Shown piece by piece: positions 27,546-36,186 of a stretch of 64,000 nucleotides of DNA. A program made the position numbers and the translations under genes. How positions within the stretch are numbered: the stretch's first letter is position 1; each line of letters begins with the position of its first letter. A model generated the notes under the pieces. It was not told the origin of the DNA, searched no databases, and was given only the letters and a program-made list of their open reading frames with translations. Source of the DNA: CBDFKK01 sp965248815 (lineage in GTDB: Bacteria; Pseudomonadota; Alphaproteobacteria; SMXP01); NCBI GenBank assembly GCA_965248815.1, contig CBDFKK010000008.1, positions 2,666,001-2,730,000 on the forward strand, in the 5' to 3' direction.

Positions 27546-28265
27546 ACTTGCGATACGCAGCCGGTCCATACATTGGGTCAGAAGCGGTCGAACTTTTTAA
27601 GTCAGTAATTCGTCTGCTATGTGACGAAAAGCAGACATCAGATTGTTGCGGCTCAACCCCTCTACGCTGCAACTCCGGTTCATACCGTCCCGACCTCGGC
27701 TGATCTCAAAATAAGCCGGAATCAGATTTTTGGTTTCGTGTTGGTAGGGAGAGGCGGTCACATGCGAACGTGGATGCGAGAACGGTGGAGCGCGTTGAGT
27801 TAATCTTCTTGTCTTTCGTGTCGTGATCTTCGTGGCTACTTTATCAGAAAATATGGTCATCCCTAGGGATATACGTCTGTTGTGAAATTCATCCGATGAC
27901 CGACCGCGCCTTCTTCGTCTGCTTTTAGCGGCTAAGCAGCAGTGATTTGGTTCAGGTGACTACGGGGCAAGACGATGTAGCGGACAAGCTCCACGTACCA
28001 ACATATGGCGCAGATTAGCCATCAGAGGACATACATCTAGAAAGCAAATGATGAAGAAGTGTGTTAGCGTTCTTCATAGTATGAATTTTCACGACGCTGA
28101 TTTGCTACTCTCGCAATTATTCGTCATCTAAATTCCTTAGACTTGGGTCTTTGGGGTTTCACTCGCACTTCAGCGGCAGATAAGCAAACAAATTGCCCCG
28201 CTAAGCTTGTTGAATAATTTTTCAACAGGTCACCCATCCTAATTGTCTCAAGAAGAAGGAATGAC
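27546..28265. other. Gene-free debris region
   Basis: Holds a small hairpin (GTCTGCT/AGCAGAC, 27612-27636), an IS-like TGTTGCGGCTCAACC fragment and copy 2 of the long repeat (27776-27962). An AAGAAGGA SD precedes the gene at 28266. No supported gene. Confidence 0.5.
27776..27962. repeat. Long dispersed repeat, copy 2
   Basis: Collinear with 25151-25337 at a constant offset of 2625 bases, so no indels. It is not attached to a gene on either side, which suggests a duplication or a deletion of its former neighbours. Confidence 0.85.
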
Positions 28266-29429
28266 ATGAGTAGTTTAACACTTGGAGTCATTGGAACTTC
28301 AAAAAAGGCGGATGAACGACGCGTCTCAATCCATCCCGAGCATCTTCTGCGCCTGTCTGAAAGTGTTCGCCGACAATTGATATTTGAGGAAGGCTATGGG
28401 GCGCCCTTTGGTGTTACAGACCATGAAATCGCAGCTCAGACAGGCGGCATTGCAACACGTCACGAAATACTAGCCACCATTGGGTCGGCCATCGTCGCCA
28501 AACCGATATTGTCTGATCTCAGTGAACTTCGCGAAGGAGGCATTCTCTGGGGCTATCCGCATTGTGCGCAGCAGCGTGCTATCACTCAAGAGGCAATCGA
28601 CTGCAGACTGACACTCATTGCATTTGAAGATATGTTTGTATGGGGCAATGAAGGGCAAATTGGCCGCCACACTTTCTACAAGAATAATGAAATGGCTGGC
28701 TATTGTGCGGTACTCCATGCCCTGCGACTAAGAGGGATAGACGGACACTACGGAAACCAACGTAAGACAGTCATTTTCGGATTCGGCGCTGTCAGCCGTG
28801 GGGCGATTTACGCCCTCAAAGCACACGGCTTTAGAGACATTACGGTTTGCATTCAGCGTCCTGATAACGAGGTCCGTGAAGAGGTGCTTGACTGTCACTA
28901 TGTCCATATTCAGGAAGGCAATGAGGACCAGGCGCGCATGATGGTCGTAGAACACGACGGGACCAACCGGCCCTTGTCTGACCTCGTTGGTCAATCGGAG
29001 ATCATCATAAACGGAACCTTTCAGGACCCTGATGATCCCCTTTTTATTGTGACCGAAGAAGAAATATCAGATCTCAGACCGGGCTGCCTGATTATCGATG
29101 TCAGTTGCGATGAGGGTATGGGGTTCTCTTTTGCCAAGCCGACCTCGTTCAAACAACCTATGTTTAAGGTGGGAACAATAGACTACTACGCAGTTGACCA
29201 CACGCCGAGCTATCTCTGGGAAAGCGCTTCTCGGTCGATCTCTGCCGCTCTCGTTGTTCATCTGCCGACGGTGGTGGCAGGTCGTGGCGCTTGGCAGCAA
29301 AATGAAACCATTCGACGTGCAATAAATATTGATTGCGGCGTGATCCAGAAGCCCAATATTCTGTCCTTTCAGAAACGCCAACCGCACTATCCGCATGCAC
29401 CCTTGGACAAAATCGAAATTCTCTCCTGA
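28266..29429 (+). CDS. N5-(carboxyethyl)ornithine synthase / alanine dehydrogenase-like enzyme
   Basis: 387 residues, start after AAGAAGGA. Front domain: LGVIGTSKKADERRVSIHP and IFEEGYGAPFGV, as in alanine dehydrogenase/PNT N-domains. NAD(P)-binding domain: VIFGFGAVSRGAIYALKAHG, a G-x-G-x2-G type loop. The length and the LTLIAFEDMFVW / HTFYKNNEMAGYC segments favour the N5-(carboxyethyl)ornithine synthase branch, which reductively condenses an amino acid with pyruvate. The neighbours give no clue; it is a lone complete gene in the debris zone. Confidence 0.72.
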   Translation: MSSLTLGVIGTSKKADERRVSIHPEHLLRLSESVRRQLIFEEGYGAPFGVTDHEIAAQTGGIATRHEILATIGSAIVAKPILSDLSELREGGILWGYPHCAQQRAITQEAIDCRLTLIAFEDMFVWGNEGQIGRHTFYKNNEMAGYCAVLHALRLRGIDGHYGNQRKTVIFGFGAVSRGAIYALKAHGFRDITVCIQRPDNEVREEVLDCHYVHIQEGNEDQARMMVVEHDGTNRPLSDLVGQSEIIINGTFQDPDDPLFIVTEEEISDLRPGCLIIDVSCDEGMGFSFAKPTSFKQPMFKVGTIDYYAVDHTPSYLWESASRSISAALVVHLPTVVAGRGAWQQNETIRRAINIDCGVIQKPNILSFQKRQPHYPHAPLDKIEILS

Positions 29430-29530
29430 ATCAATTTGGTATCTAGCTGGGCCGTAACCTGAATGGCAGCTTAGGGATACTAGCATTCAAATGTGTTCAA
29501 CCAAAAATTTGACTGCTGGTAACTGCGGAT

Positions 29531-29668
29531 TCAACCGATCGACGCAACACATTGGCTGAATCGTTCAGCCGGTGTTTCGTAGTCTAGCGTTTTTCGCGGA
29601 CGTTCGTTTAGCTGTCTGGCGACGGCGTTGAGTTTGGCTTGTGAGCGCGCTGAGTTGATCTTCTTCAC
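29531..29668 (-). pseudogene. IS30-family transposase C-terminal remnant in a chimeric 45-codon frame
   Basis: From 29645 down, the minus strand encodes SQAKLNAVARQLNERPRKTL and then DYETPAERFSQCVASIG before a stop, the C-terminal end of an IS30-family DDE transposase. The terminal sequence GGTTGAATCCGCAG follows. Upstream, the same frame begins with GTG at 29668 and reads KKINSAR, which belongs to the long repeat. So a truncated transposase tail has been joined to a signal-peptide start of another gene. It is unlikely to be functional. Confidence 0.72.
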
Positions 29669-29750
29669 TTTCGCGTCGTGATCTTGCCCGTTACTGTATC
29701 AGAAAATATCTACATCCTTAGGGAAATTGCTGTTGTGAAACTCACCCTTT
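29641..29750. repeat. Long dispersed repeat, copy 3 (partial)
   Basis: Matches the first ~110 bases of copies 1 and 2 with one small indel and more divergence. Here the plus-strand GTGAAACTCACC is the real start of the lipoprotein gene at 29735, and the minus-strand GTG at 29668 opens KKINS. This copy shows the segment was a divergent promoter between two genes. Confidence 0.7.
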
Positions 29751-31387
29751 ATGCCTTCGCCGTTCCGTCTCTGCTTGGGATAAGCATGCTCATGGTCGCC
29801 TGTTCGGAGGACGTAGACGAAGTCGTGGGGGAGACGGGGTACCGGGTGGAAACCTTGGTTGCCGGTGGACCCATGCACGGGGCCAAGGGTATGACCCTCG
29901 GCCCGGATGGAATGCTTTATGTGGGCAGCGTATTTTCCCAGAGCATTTACCGCATCGACGTTACCACCGGGAAAGTTACAATTGCGGTTGGTGCCCCGGA
30001 CGGTGAAGCAGACGATGTCGCCTTTGGCCCGGACGGCACCATGGTATGGACCGCGATGCCAAGTGGGGAAATTCGCGCTCTGCAGAAAGACGGCAGCATC
30101 GTCGTCGTTGCCTCGGGTCTGCCGCTGATCAACCCGATTGATTTCACGACCGACGGCCGGCTGTTTGCGGGTCAGATCGGGTTCGACCGGCTCCACGAGT
30201 TCGACGTAACCGGTGAGACCGCGCCCAGGTTGGTCGCCGAAGGGATTGGTCATCTGAACAGTTTCGAGATCACCGACGACGATGAATTGTACGGGCCGTT
30301 GTCAGAAATAGGTACGGTCGCGCGTGTCGACATCGAGACCGGTGAGGTTTCACCCGTCGTTGAGGGTCACGAAATGATGTCGGCCGTGAACCTCGATTCC
30401 ACGGGCTTGATCTACGCTGTTGAATGGGCCGGCGGTCGAATATGGCGCATTGATCCCGCAACCGGCGATGCGGACGTCGTAACACGTCTCGAACCGCCCC
30501 TCGACAATCTGGCCATCGGTTCCGACGACAGCATTTACGTGACGCAACCAGCGCGCAGCGCAGTCGTCCGCATCGACCCGGCAAGCGGGGAGACATCTGA
30601 TCTGGTGCCCGGCAATTTTTCTATGCCAAGTGGTTTGACCCTCGTTAGCCATGAAGGAAGGGAAGCCCTGGTGGTTGCCGACGATCTGGGATTTCGCATG
30701 GTGGACACTGAAACCGGGCTTGTGTGGACAATTATTGACCTGGCTGAATTCATCGACCCCTATTCGGCCACCAATGTAGCCGCGAACGATAACGTGATGG
30801 TATTCACGGACGTAGCGCGATCGCGCGTCTTTTCATTCGACAGACAGGCGAACAGCATTACTCACACCTGGGCTGGGCTAGACGATCCCTATGGAGTGGT
30901 GTTGCTGGGTGACGGTGATCCGCTGGTTGCTGAATTCGGAACCGGTAAAGTGGTTCGGCTTAGTCAGGATACTGAGCAATCTCGGGAGGTCGTTGCAGAT
31001 GGTCTCGGCGGACCCGTAGGTATGGTTCTATTGGATGAGCAGACGCTCTACGTCACCGAGGCCCTGTCCGGTGCTGTCTCGAGCATTGATCTGGCCACCT
31101 CGGCAAAAACGCTTGTCGTGGAAGATCTTCAGCAACCCGAGGGCATTACGGTGTTCTCTGACGGACGGTTGGCGGTGGTGGAAGTGGGCGAACAGCGGGT
31201 CATCACCGTGGACCCCGGCACAGGTGACATTGCCGAGCTGGCCACCAATCTGCCCATTGGACGCACGGTCCCCAACACTCCGGCACCGGTGCATGCACCC
31301 AGCGGGATCACCGCCGGGGAGGGAGACGTTCTCTATCTCACCAGCGATCAAGATCAGAGCGTGCTGAAACTCATGCCACCGGGCTGA
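29735..31387 (+). CDS. Propeller lipoprotein (NHL/SMP-30-like)
   Basis: 550 residues. The GTG start at 29735 is followed by KLTLYAFAVPSLLGISMLMV and AC-S, a lipobox giving a lipid-anchored protein; the in-frame extension to 29678 lies inside the repeat and is rejected. Blades repeat the pattern G-MTLGPDGMLYVGS, VAFGPDGTMVWTA, LDNLAIGSDDSIYVTQ and PSGITAGEGDVLYLTS, giving two successive six-bladed NHL-like propellers or one long one. Such proteins bind ligands or act as lactonases; the active residues are not obvious. Same-strand neighbours are absent, so it is probably monocistronic. Confidence 0.85.
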   Translation: MKLTLYAFAVPSLLGISMLMVACSEDVDEVVGETGYRVETLVAGGPMHGAKGMTLGPDGMLYVGSVFSQSIYRIDVTTGKVTIAVGAPDGEADDVAFGPDGTMVWTAMPSGEIRALQKDGSIVVVASGLPLINPIDFTTDGRLFAGQIGFDRLHEFDVTGETAPRLVAEGIGHLNSFEITDDDELYGPLSEIGTVARVDIETGEVSPVVEGHEMMSAVNLDSTGLIYAVEWAGGRIWRIDPATGDADVVTRLEPPLDNLAIGSDDSIYVTQPARSAVVRIDPASGETSDLVPGNFSMPSGLTLVSHEGREALVVADDLGFRMVDTETGLVWTIIDLAEFIDPYSATNVAANDNVMVFTDVARSRVFSFDRQANSITHTWAGLDDPYGVVLLGDGDPLVAEFGTGKVVRLSQDTEQSREVVADGLGGPVGMVLLDEQTLYVTEALSGAVSSIDLATSAKTLVVEDLQQPEGITVFSDGRLAVVEVGEQRVITVDPGTGDIAELATNLPIGRTVPNTPAPVHAPSGITAGEGDVLYLTSDQDQSVLKLMPPG

Positions 31388-31975
31388 TCCCACGTAATTC
31401 GATTTTCGAGTAAGTACGAAACGCCACTGCTAAATCATTTGCTTGATGAAGCCGGACCCAACTTATTTGTTTTCTTCTGGTAGGCGAGAGGGACAACCGA
31501 GACATATAATGGACAACCGAGACATATAATAATGTCATTGGCTTACGAATAAATTCCTTAAACAAATAACAGGGAAATTGAATTCCCCGTTACACGGGCC
31601 TGCTCACTCTGACCGACGTCTTCTACGCGAAAAAAGCTTTTTCGCGTCGGATTGGGTTTTTGATAAGGACAGCGTAAGTGGAAGTGTCCCTAGTCGTGAC
31701 TCCCCAGATTGAATTTAAGGCGTGAAATGCAAAAGCCATTCGATGGCTAATCGCGCCTTGCGGAAAGAGACCGTCTTGTCCCGTGTCATCAACGGAACCG
31801 GTTTTACCACCCAATTGCCGGAAGTGTGTCTCTAAGGAGATGGAATAGAAAAGGCGCGATCTCCACGCACAGAACGAAATTTAATAAATCGATGCGCCCT
31901 GCGCAATCGTCAAATCGCGCGTAGGCCAATCGATACTCACGTAAAGGCGTGAACCACAGACGAGCATTCCGCTCG
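31388..31975. other. Gene-free stretch with repeats
   Basis: 588 bases with no supported gene. It includes the 20-bp tandem duplication (31491-31530) and, at 31571-31600, AACAGGGAAATT followed by GAATTCCCCGTTACACGGG, related to the repeat at 4601-4636. Confidence 0.5.
31491..31530 (+). repeat. Perfect 20-bp tandem duplication
   Basis: Two adjacent identical copies of GGACAACCGAGACATATAAT in a gene-free stretch. Confidence 0.9.
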
Positions 31976-32575
31976 TCATTTTGACATTGAGTTAACCAGC
32001 GCCTCAAGCTGCCGCTTGGCGTCCTCAACTATCGGTTTGCCGTCACCAACAAGAAGCGTTTCGAAATCAATTTCGAGAAGATCACGCACGCTCTGCTTCA
32101 ATTGTGCCGGATCGTCCATCACGGTTTCATTTAATAGGCCGCAGCTGCCGGGTGGATTGCCGATAATGGCGTCTCCGACAATGAGGATTTTCCGATCCGG
32201 CCAGTGAAATGCTACTTCTCCGGGAGATTTACCGGACGCGCCGATTACGACGAGGGGACCGATCTTGTCTCCTACCCGAAAACTGCCGTCGAGTTCAGTA
32301 CCTTGATTGCGAGCGTGCACTGCATCATCGGGGTGAATGGCGGTCTTTGCTCCTGTGCGCTCGCGCACCAAATTCGCCGCTCGCGAATGGTTGCGATTGG
32401 TCAGGAGAATTTGTTTGGCCCCGAGACGCGTTAGTTCATCGAGCGCTTCTCCCGGCTCGACAGGGTCGATGCAAAGGTTGCCGTCGGTATGGCATATGAG
32501 GTGACCGTTGAAGTTGTATCCTTTGTCCTCGGAGAACCACTCCCAAAGGAAAATATTTTCAAGGATCTTCCGCAT
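31976..32575 (-). CDS. Metallo-beta-lactamase-fold protein with a degenerate metal site
   Basis: 199 residues. The fold is indicated by FNGHLICHTDGNLCIDP, GAKQILLTNRNHSRAA, PGEVAFHWPDRKILIVGDAI and LLVGDGKPI. The canonical HxHxDH motif after the LLTN strand reads NRNHSRA: only one His remains and the Asp-His pair is gone. So the family's usual two-metal site is incomplete. Comparable degenerate members exist among MBL-like proteins linked to ring or halide metabolism, but the function is unknown. No signal peptide. Confidence 0.78.
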   Translation of the reverse strand: MRKILENIFLWEWFSEDKGYNFNGHLICHTDGNLCIDPVEPGEALDELTRLGAKQILLTNRNHSRAANLVRERTGAKTAIHPDDAVHARNQGTELDGSFRVGDKIGPLVVIGASGKSPGEVAFHWPDRKILIVGDAIIGNPPGSCGLLNETVMDDPAQLKQSVRDLLEIDFETLLVGDGKPIVEDAKRQLEALVNSMSK

Positions 32576-32730
32576 CGATTTTTCCCTTCATTGCCTGTCT
32601 TTACGCCTGATTATCTACTCCATGGCAGGCAGGTGGGCAAACCCGAACTGATCTATATAAAATTACCGCTTCTGTCTTTGGCTTAGACTAGCTCCAATGA
32701 AAACGCTGATTAAATGTAAGAGTTGGCGCC

Positions 32731-32859
32731 ATGTATATAAATTTTTGGTATCCGATTGTCCGTAGTGTAGATTTAGCCTCGGGCAAGCCCGAAAAAGTGA
32801 AAGTTTTGGGCGTCGAACTCGTCGCGTTTCGTGATGCACAAGGCAGGGCATGTTGTTGA
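32731..32859 (+). pseudogene. Rieske oxygenase N-terminal fragment
   Basis: 42 codons beginning MYINFWYPIVRSVDLASGKP and continuing KVLGVELVAFRDAQG, parallel to the start of the intact Rieske gene at 8535 (MFINFWYPIALTTDVKDD, then LLGVKVVAFRDQEG). The match stops where IS3-type sequence begins, and a TGA follows. The Rieske cysteines are absent. It is the 5' stump of a paralogue cut by the insertion-sequence event at its right. Confidence 0.82.
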
Positions 32860-33112
32860 ACGCCTGATGCGGACGGATATGATTGTACTGCCTGAGCCAC
32901 TTACCGATGACAGTCTTGGCTTGATCAATGGTCGAGAACCATTCTGCATTGAGAACTTCTCGTCGTAGTGTTCCGTTGAAGCGTTCATTGTAGCCGTTCT
33001 CCCAAGGGCTCCCCGGATAGATCCTGATTGGCTTGATCCCAACCTTAGTGAGCCTGGTCTAGAATGCTTCAGCGATAAATTTCGGGCCGTTATCAGACCG
33101 AATGTACTCAGG
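32850..33112 (-). mobile_element. IS3-family transposase (OrfB) fragment
   Basis: The minus strand reads PEYIRSDNGPKFIAEAF, a TAG stop at 33061-33059, then VGIKPIRIYPGSPWENGYNE and RQYNHIRPHQAF. SDNG carries the second Asp and WENG the Glu of the DDE catalytic triad. The upstream half of OrfB, OrfA and recognisable terminal repeats are missing. The piece is wedged between the Rieske stump and tctA; its first bases supply the TGA that ends tctA. Confidence 0.85.
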
Positions 33113-34637
33113 CGCTGTCGGTCGGTTCCTGCGGCACATCATAACGGCCCATCACAAAACGCTGGCGAATAACGATCACGGTCAGCACGGCAAGAATTGC
33201 GAGCAAGATCATCAAGACGGGTCTGCTGGCAATAAAGGCCAGCCAACTGTCCGACGCCTCGACCAGAATGAGAGTCTGGCGGGCAGATCGCTCCAAAATG
33301 GGCGCGAGAATAAATCCGATCAAAAGAAGTACGGCTGGAAAGCGAAGCTTGGACATCAACCATCCGATGAGTCCAAAAGCAAACATCAATTGCACATCGA
33401 ACAGCGAGCCGCGCATGGCAAAGGCTCCGGCTGAAGCAAACACGAGCACTGCCGGGAACAACAGCCGCTTTGGTACGGAGACCATCTTCTTTGCAAGCGG
33501 GATGAAGCCGAGCCCGATGATATAGTTCACGGCGTTTGCCAGCAGCATTGCTGAGAAGATGGCATAGATCGGAACCGGATCGTCTCGGAAGGCAAGGGGC
33601 CCAGGTGTAATGCCTTGAATGAGTAGGGCGCCCAAAATAAGTGCGGCGGCTACGTCTCCCGGAATGCCGAACGCCAACAACGGAATTAAGTTGGCCCCGC
33701 TAACTGCATTGTTGGCCGCCTCTGGCGCTGCGATACCATGCAGCGAGCCACGGCCAAACTCTTCGGGTCTTTTGGCCCGCCGCCGCGCTTCGTTATAGGC
33801 AATAAAGGCCGCGACGGTCGAACCCAAGCCTGGCAACGCACCCGTCACGGTTCCGATGACGGACGATCGCAGCAGAGTTGGTAGAAGTTCCCGCCGCTCG
33901 GTGCGAGACAGCAGATTATCTTCCGGTTTATTTGAGAAAAAAATGGTCTTCTCTGCCAGTTCCTTTAGGGGTTGCTCCAGTTGCGTAAACACCTCTGAAA
34001 TGGCGAGGAAGCCGATCAACATGGGAATGAGGCCGACGCCATCGAAAAGTTCTGCGTTCCCCAAGGTCAGCCGTTCTGTTCCCGTAATCGGATCGAGGCC
34101 AATACAGCCGATCAATACACCCAGTGAAATGGCGACAATGCCTCTCCAGGAGCTTCCGCGATTGAGAGAGACGAGGCTGAGAAGCGCGAAAAGAATAAGA
34201 ATGACATATTCAGAGGGGCCGAAGCGGATGGCGATCGCCGCGAGTGCGCCTGCACCAAGAATAAGACAGACATCGGAAAACGCATCGCCAAACACCGACG
34301 CATAAAGAACCGTATGCATGGCTTTGCCGCCTTTGCCTGCTTGGGCCAAAGGATTGCCGTCGAACACCGTTGCCGCAGCGGCAGGAGTGCCGGGGGTGCG
34401 CAGTAAAATGGCCGGGATACTCGAGCCGAATAGGGATCCTTTAAACATAGCGAGCATCATGGGAATGCCGACCCAAGGATCGAAATAGAAACTAAATGGA
34501 ACCAACAGCGCCACTGCCATGGCAGCTGTTAGGCCGGGTATTGAACCGAGGACTTGTCCGAGAATTACACCGATGACGATTCCCGCCAGCGCATAGATGG
34601 AGAGCGAAAGGGAGATGCCTTCGAGTATCGCTTCCAT
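33108..34637 (-). CDS. tctA: Tripartite tricarboxylate transporter large membrane subunit
   Basis: 509 residues and about 12 membrane segments. Typical TctA stretches: IVIGVILGQVLGSIPGLTAA, PFSFYFDPWVGIPMMLAMFK, GSLFGSSIPAILLRTPGTPA and TGALPGLGSTVAAFIAYNEA. With TctB and the binding protein TctC it forms a secondary transporter for carboxylates. ATG at 34637 follows the tctB stop without a gap. The stop codon at 33108-33110 lies in IS3-derived sequence (GCC-TGA-GTA...), so the last residues may not be native, though overall length is normal. It is the last gene of the minus-strand catabolic operon. Confidence 0.93.
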   Translation of the reverse strand: MEAILEGISLSLSIYALAGIVIGVILGQVLGSIPGLTAAMAVALLVPFSFYFDPWVGIPMMLAMFKGSLFGSSIPAILLRTPGTPAAAATVFDGNPLAQAGKGGKAMHTVLYASVFGDAFSDVCLILGAGALAAIAIRFGPSEYVILILFALLSLVSLNRGSSWRGIVAISLGVLIGCIGLDPITGTERLTLGNAELFDGVGLIPMLIGFLAISEVFTQLEQPLKELAEKTIFFSNKPEDNLLSRTERRELLPTLLRSSVIGTVTGALPGLGSTVAAFIAYNEARRRAKRPEEFGRGSLHGIAAPEAANNAVSGANLIPLLAFGIPGDVAAALILGALLIQGITPGPLAFRDDPVPIYAIFSAMLLANAVNYIIGLGFIPLAKKMVSVPKRLLFPAVLVFASAGAFAMRGSLFDVQLMFAFGLIGWLMSKLRFPAVLLLIGFILAPILERSARQTLILVEASDSWLAFIASRPVLMILLAILAVLTVIVIRQRFVMGRYDVPQEPTDSA

Positions 34638-35141
34638 TTAGATCGGAATTCCTGAAAAGAGGTCCGACTTCGGCAACTTGATTTGCAGACCTAGTTCGAA
34701 AATCAAATAGATCGATGCAAGGACAAGAACAGGAACGAATATAACGATTAGTGCTTTGCGCTCGCCGAGCAGCAACGTCATTATCATCGCCATTGCGATG
34801 CCGCCCAGATAAAAGCCGCCAATAGCAAATCCATAATACGCAAATAATAAAGAGATCATGACAGCGCCGAGAGCTCTGAGCGGGTGGTCTCCGCCTGTGC
34901 TTTCGAGCGGCGATTCGGCACGGCTACTTTCCTTGCCGAGTGCCAACTGTGCGAGACCGAACGCAAGTGCGAGTGCAAGTCCAACGGTTGCGAGTTGTGG
35001 CATGAATCGCGGTGATAGGCCGGTCCCGCTACTATTGATACCAAGATCGATGGCGATGGGTATGACGACAAATCCGAAGGCCAGCGCTGCCGCCAGCAGG
35101 GCGGTAATGATGAGGAGCTCTAATCGCCTGCTGCTCATCAT
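34638..35141 (-). CDS. tctB: Tripartite tricarboxylate transporter small membrane subunit
   Basis: 167 residues with four membrane segments (about 8-28, 45-66, 90-115, 120-150). It matches TctB in size and topology and in its position between tctC and tctA. Its stop codon directly precedes the tctA ATG, consistent with translational coupling. Confidence 0.85.
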   Translation of the reverse strand: MMSSRRLELLIITALLAAALAFGFVVIPIAIDLGINSSGTGLSPRFMPQLATVGLALALAFGLAQLALGKESSRAESPLESTGGDHPLRALGAVMISLLFAYYGFAIGGFYLGGIAMAMIMTLLLGERKALIVIFVPVLVLASIYLIFELGLQIKLPKSDLFSGIPI

Positions 35142-35172
35142 GGAATTACATGATGCTGATACTCAGGACGTG

Positions 35173-36138
35173 TCATTTAAGCATGCCCAGAGACATGAGC
35201 GTTTCCCGCATATCTACGATGTCACGATGCACGAGTGCTTCAAATTCCTCGTGAGCGAGAAATTTCACGTTGCCATTGAGGCGTGCCGCAACCTCTTGAA
35301 ATTGTTCGGACGACGTAATGGTCCGCATCGTCTCATCCCACTTTGCGATCACGTCTTCCGGCAAACCTCCCGGTCCACCAAGACCGAAGAAAATCGTCGG
35401 CGCCAGCGGGTAATTCATTTGTTTATACGTCGGAATGCCCGGCAGTTCGGCAAATGGCTCCGGTCCAATCTCCGCAAGAACGCGCAAATCTCCGGCGGCG
35501 ACCGGGCCGGCATAGTCGGACGTCACTCCCATATCAAGCGTGTCGCCAAAGAGAGCGGCCAAGACTTCCGTCGAGCCCTGCATGGGAACAAACGCCGACG
35601 TAATATTTTCGGCCTCCAATGCCGCCTGTGTTGCAATGTGCGGTGCGCCGTTAATCCCGGCGGTTGACCAACGAAGCTTCCCGGGGTTGGCCTGGCCATA
35701 GGCAATCAAGTCTTCAAACGACACGAAGGGAGAGTCGCTTCTAACCAACACCGGATAAGCACTGACAACAAAGCGGGACAGATACGTAATGTCCGTCGAT
35801 GGGTCATACGGCACATTGAAGAAATTTGGCACGACCACGACTGGGCTGCTCGACACAAAGCCCAACGTATACCCGTCTGGCTTAGCGCGCGCGACGGATC
35901 CCACGCCGATCGTCGCGCCACCGCCGGTTCTATTCACTACGAAAACCTTAGTGCCCAGAATTTCTTCAGCTTGAACGGCAATCGCGCGGGTGAATGTGTC
36001 ACCGCCGCCACCAGGCGCATAAGGCACAACAATTGTGATCGGCCTGGATGGATAGTCGTTGGCGCCCGCATGTAGCGGCAAAAATATAAGTAAGATCGCC
36101 GCAGTGAGAGCAAGACTGATGAGGCGTAAGGCTTTCAT
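35173..36138 (-). CDS. tctC: Tripartite tricarboxylate transporter substrate-binding protein (Bug family)
   Basis: 321 residues. The signal peptide ends HAGA (residues 1-26). The mature protein starts YPSRPITIVVPYAPGGGGDT, the Bug-family hallmark, followed by VVNRTGGGATIGVGSVARAK and GLGGPGGLPEDVIAKWDE. It binds a carboxylate in the periplasm and delivers it to TctBA. It lies 48 bases from the acyl-CoA dehydrogenase stop and 31 bases from tctB. The cargo is unknown; the operon suggests an organic acid that is CoA-activated, oxidised or carboxylated. Confidence 0.93.
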   Translation of the reverse strand: MKALRLISLALTAAILLIFLPLHAGANDYPSRPITIVVPYAPGGGGDTFTRAIAVQAEEILGTKVFVVNRTGGGATIGVGSVARAKPDGYTLGFVSSSPVVVVPNFFNVPYDPSTDITYLSRFVVSAYPVLVRSDSPFVSFEDLIAYGQANPGKLRWSTAGINGAPHIATQAALEAENITSAFVPMQGSTEVLAALFGDTLDMGVTSDYAGPVAAGDLRVLAEIGPEPFAELPGIPTYKQMNYPLAPTIFFGLGGPGGLPEDVIAKWDETMRTITSSEQFQEVAARLNGNVKFLAHEEFEALVHRDIVDMRETLMSLGMLK

Positions 36139-36186
36139 GGTATCCTCAATTTTGAACGATCGAATTTTGCATGTGGCAAAGAAAAT

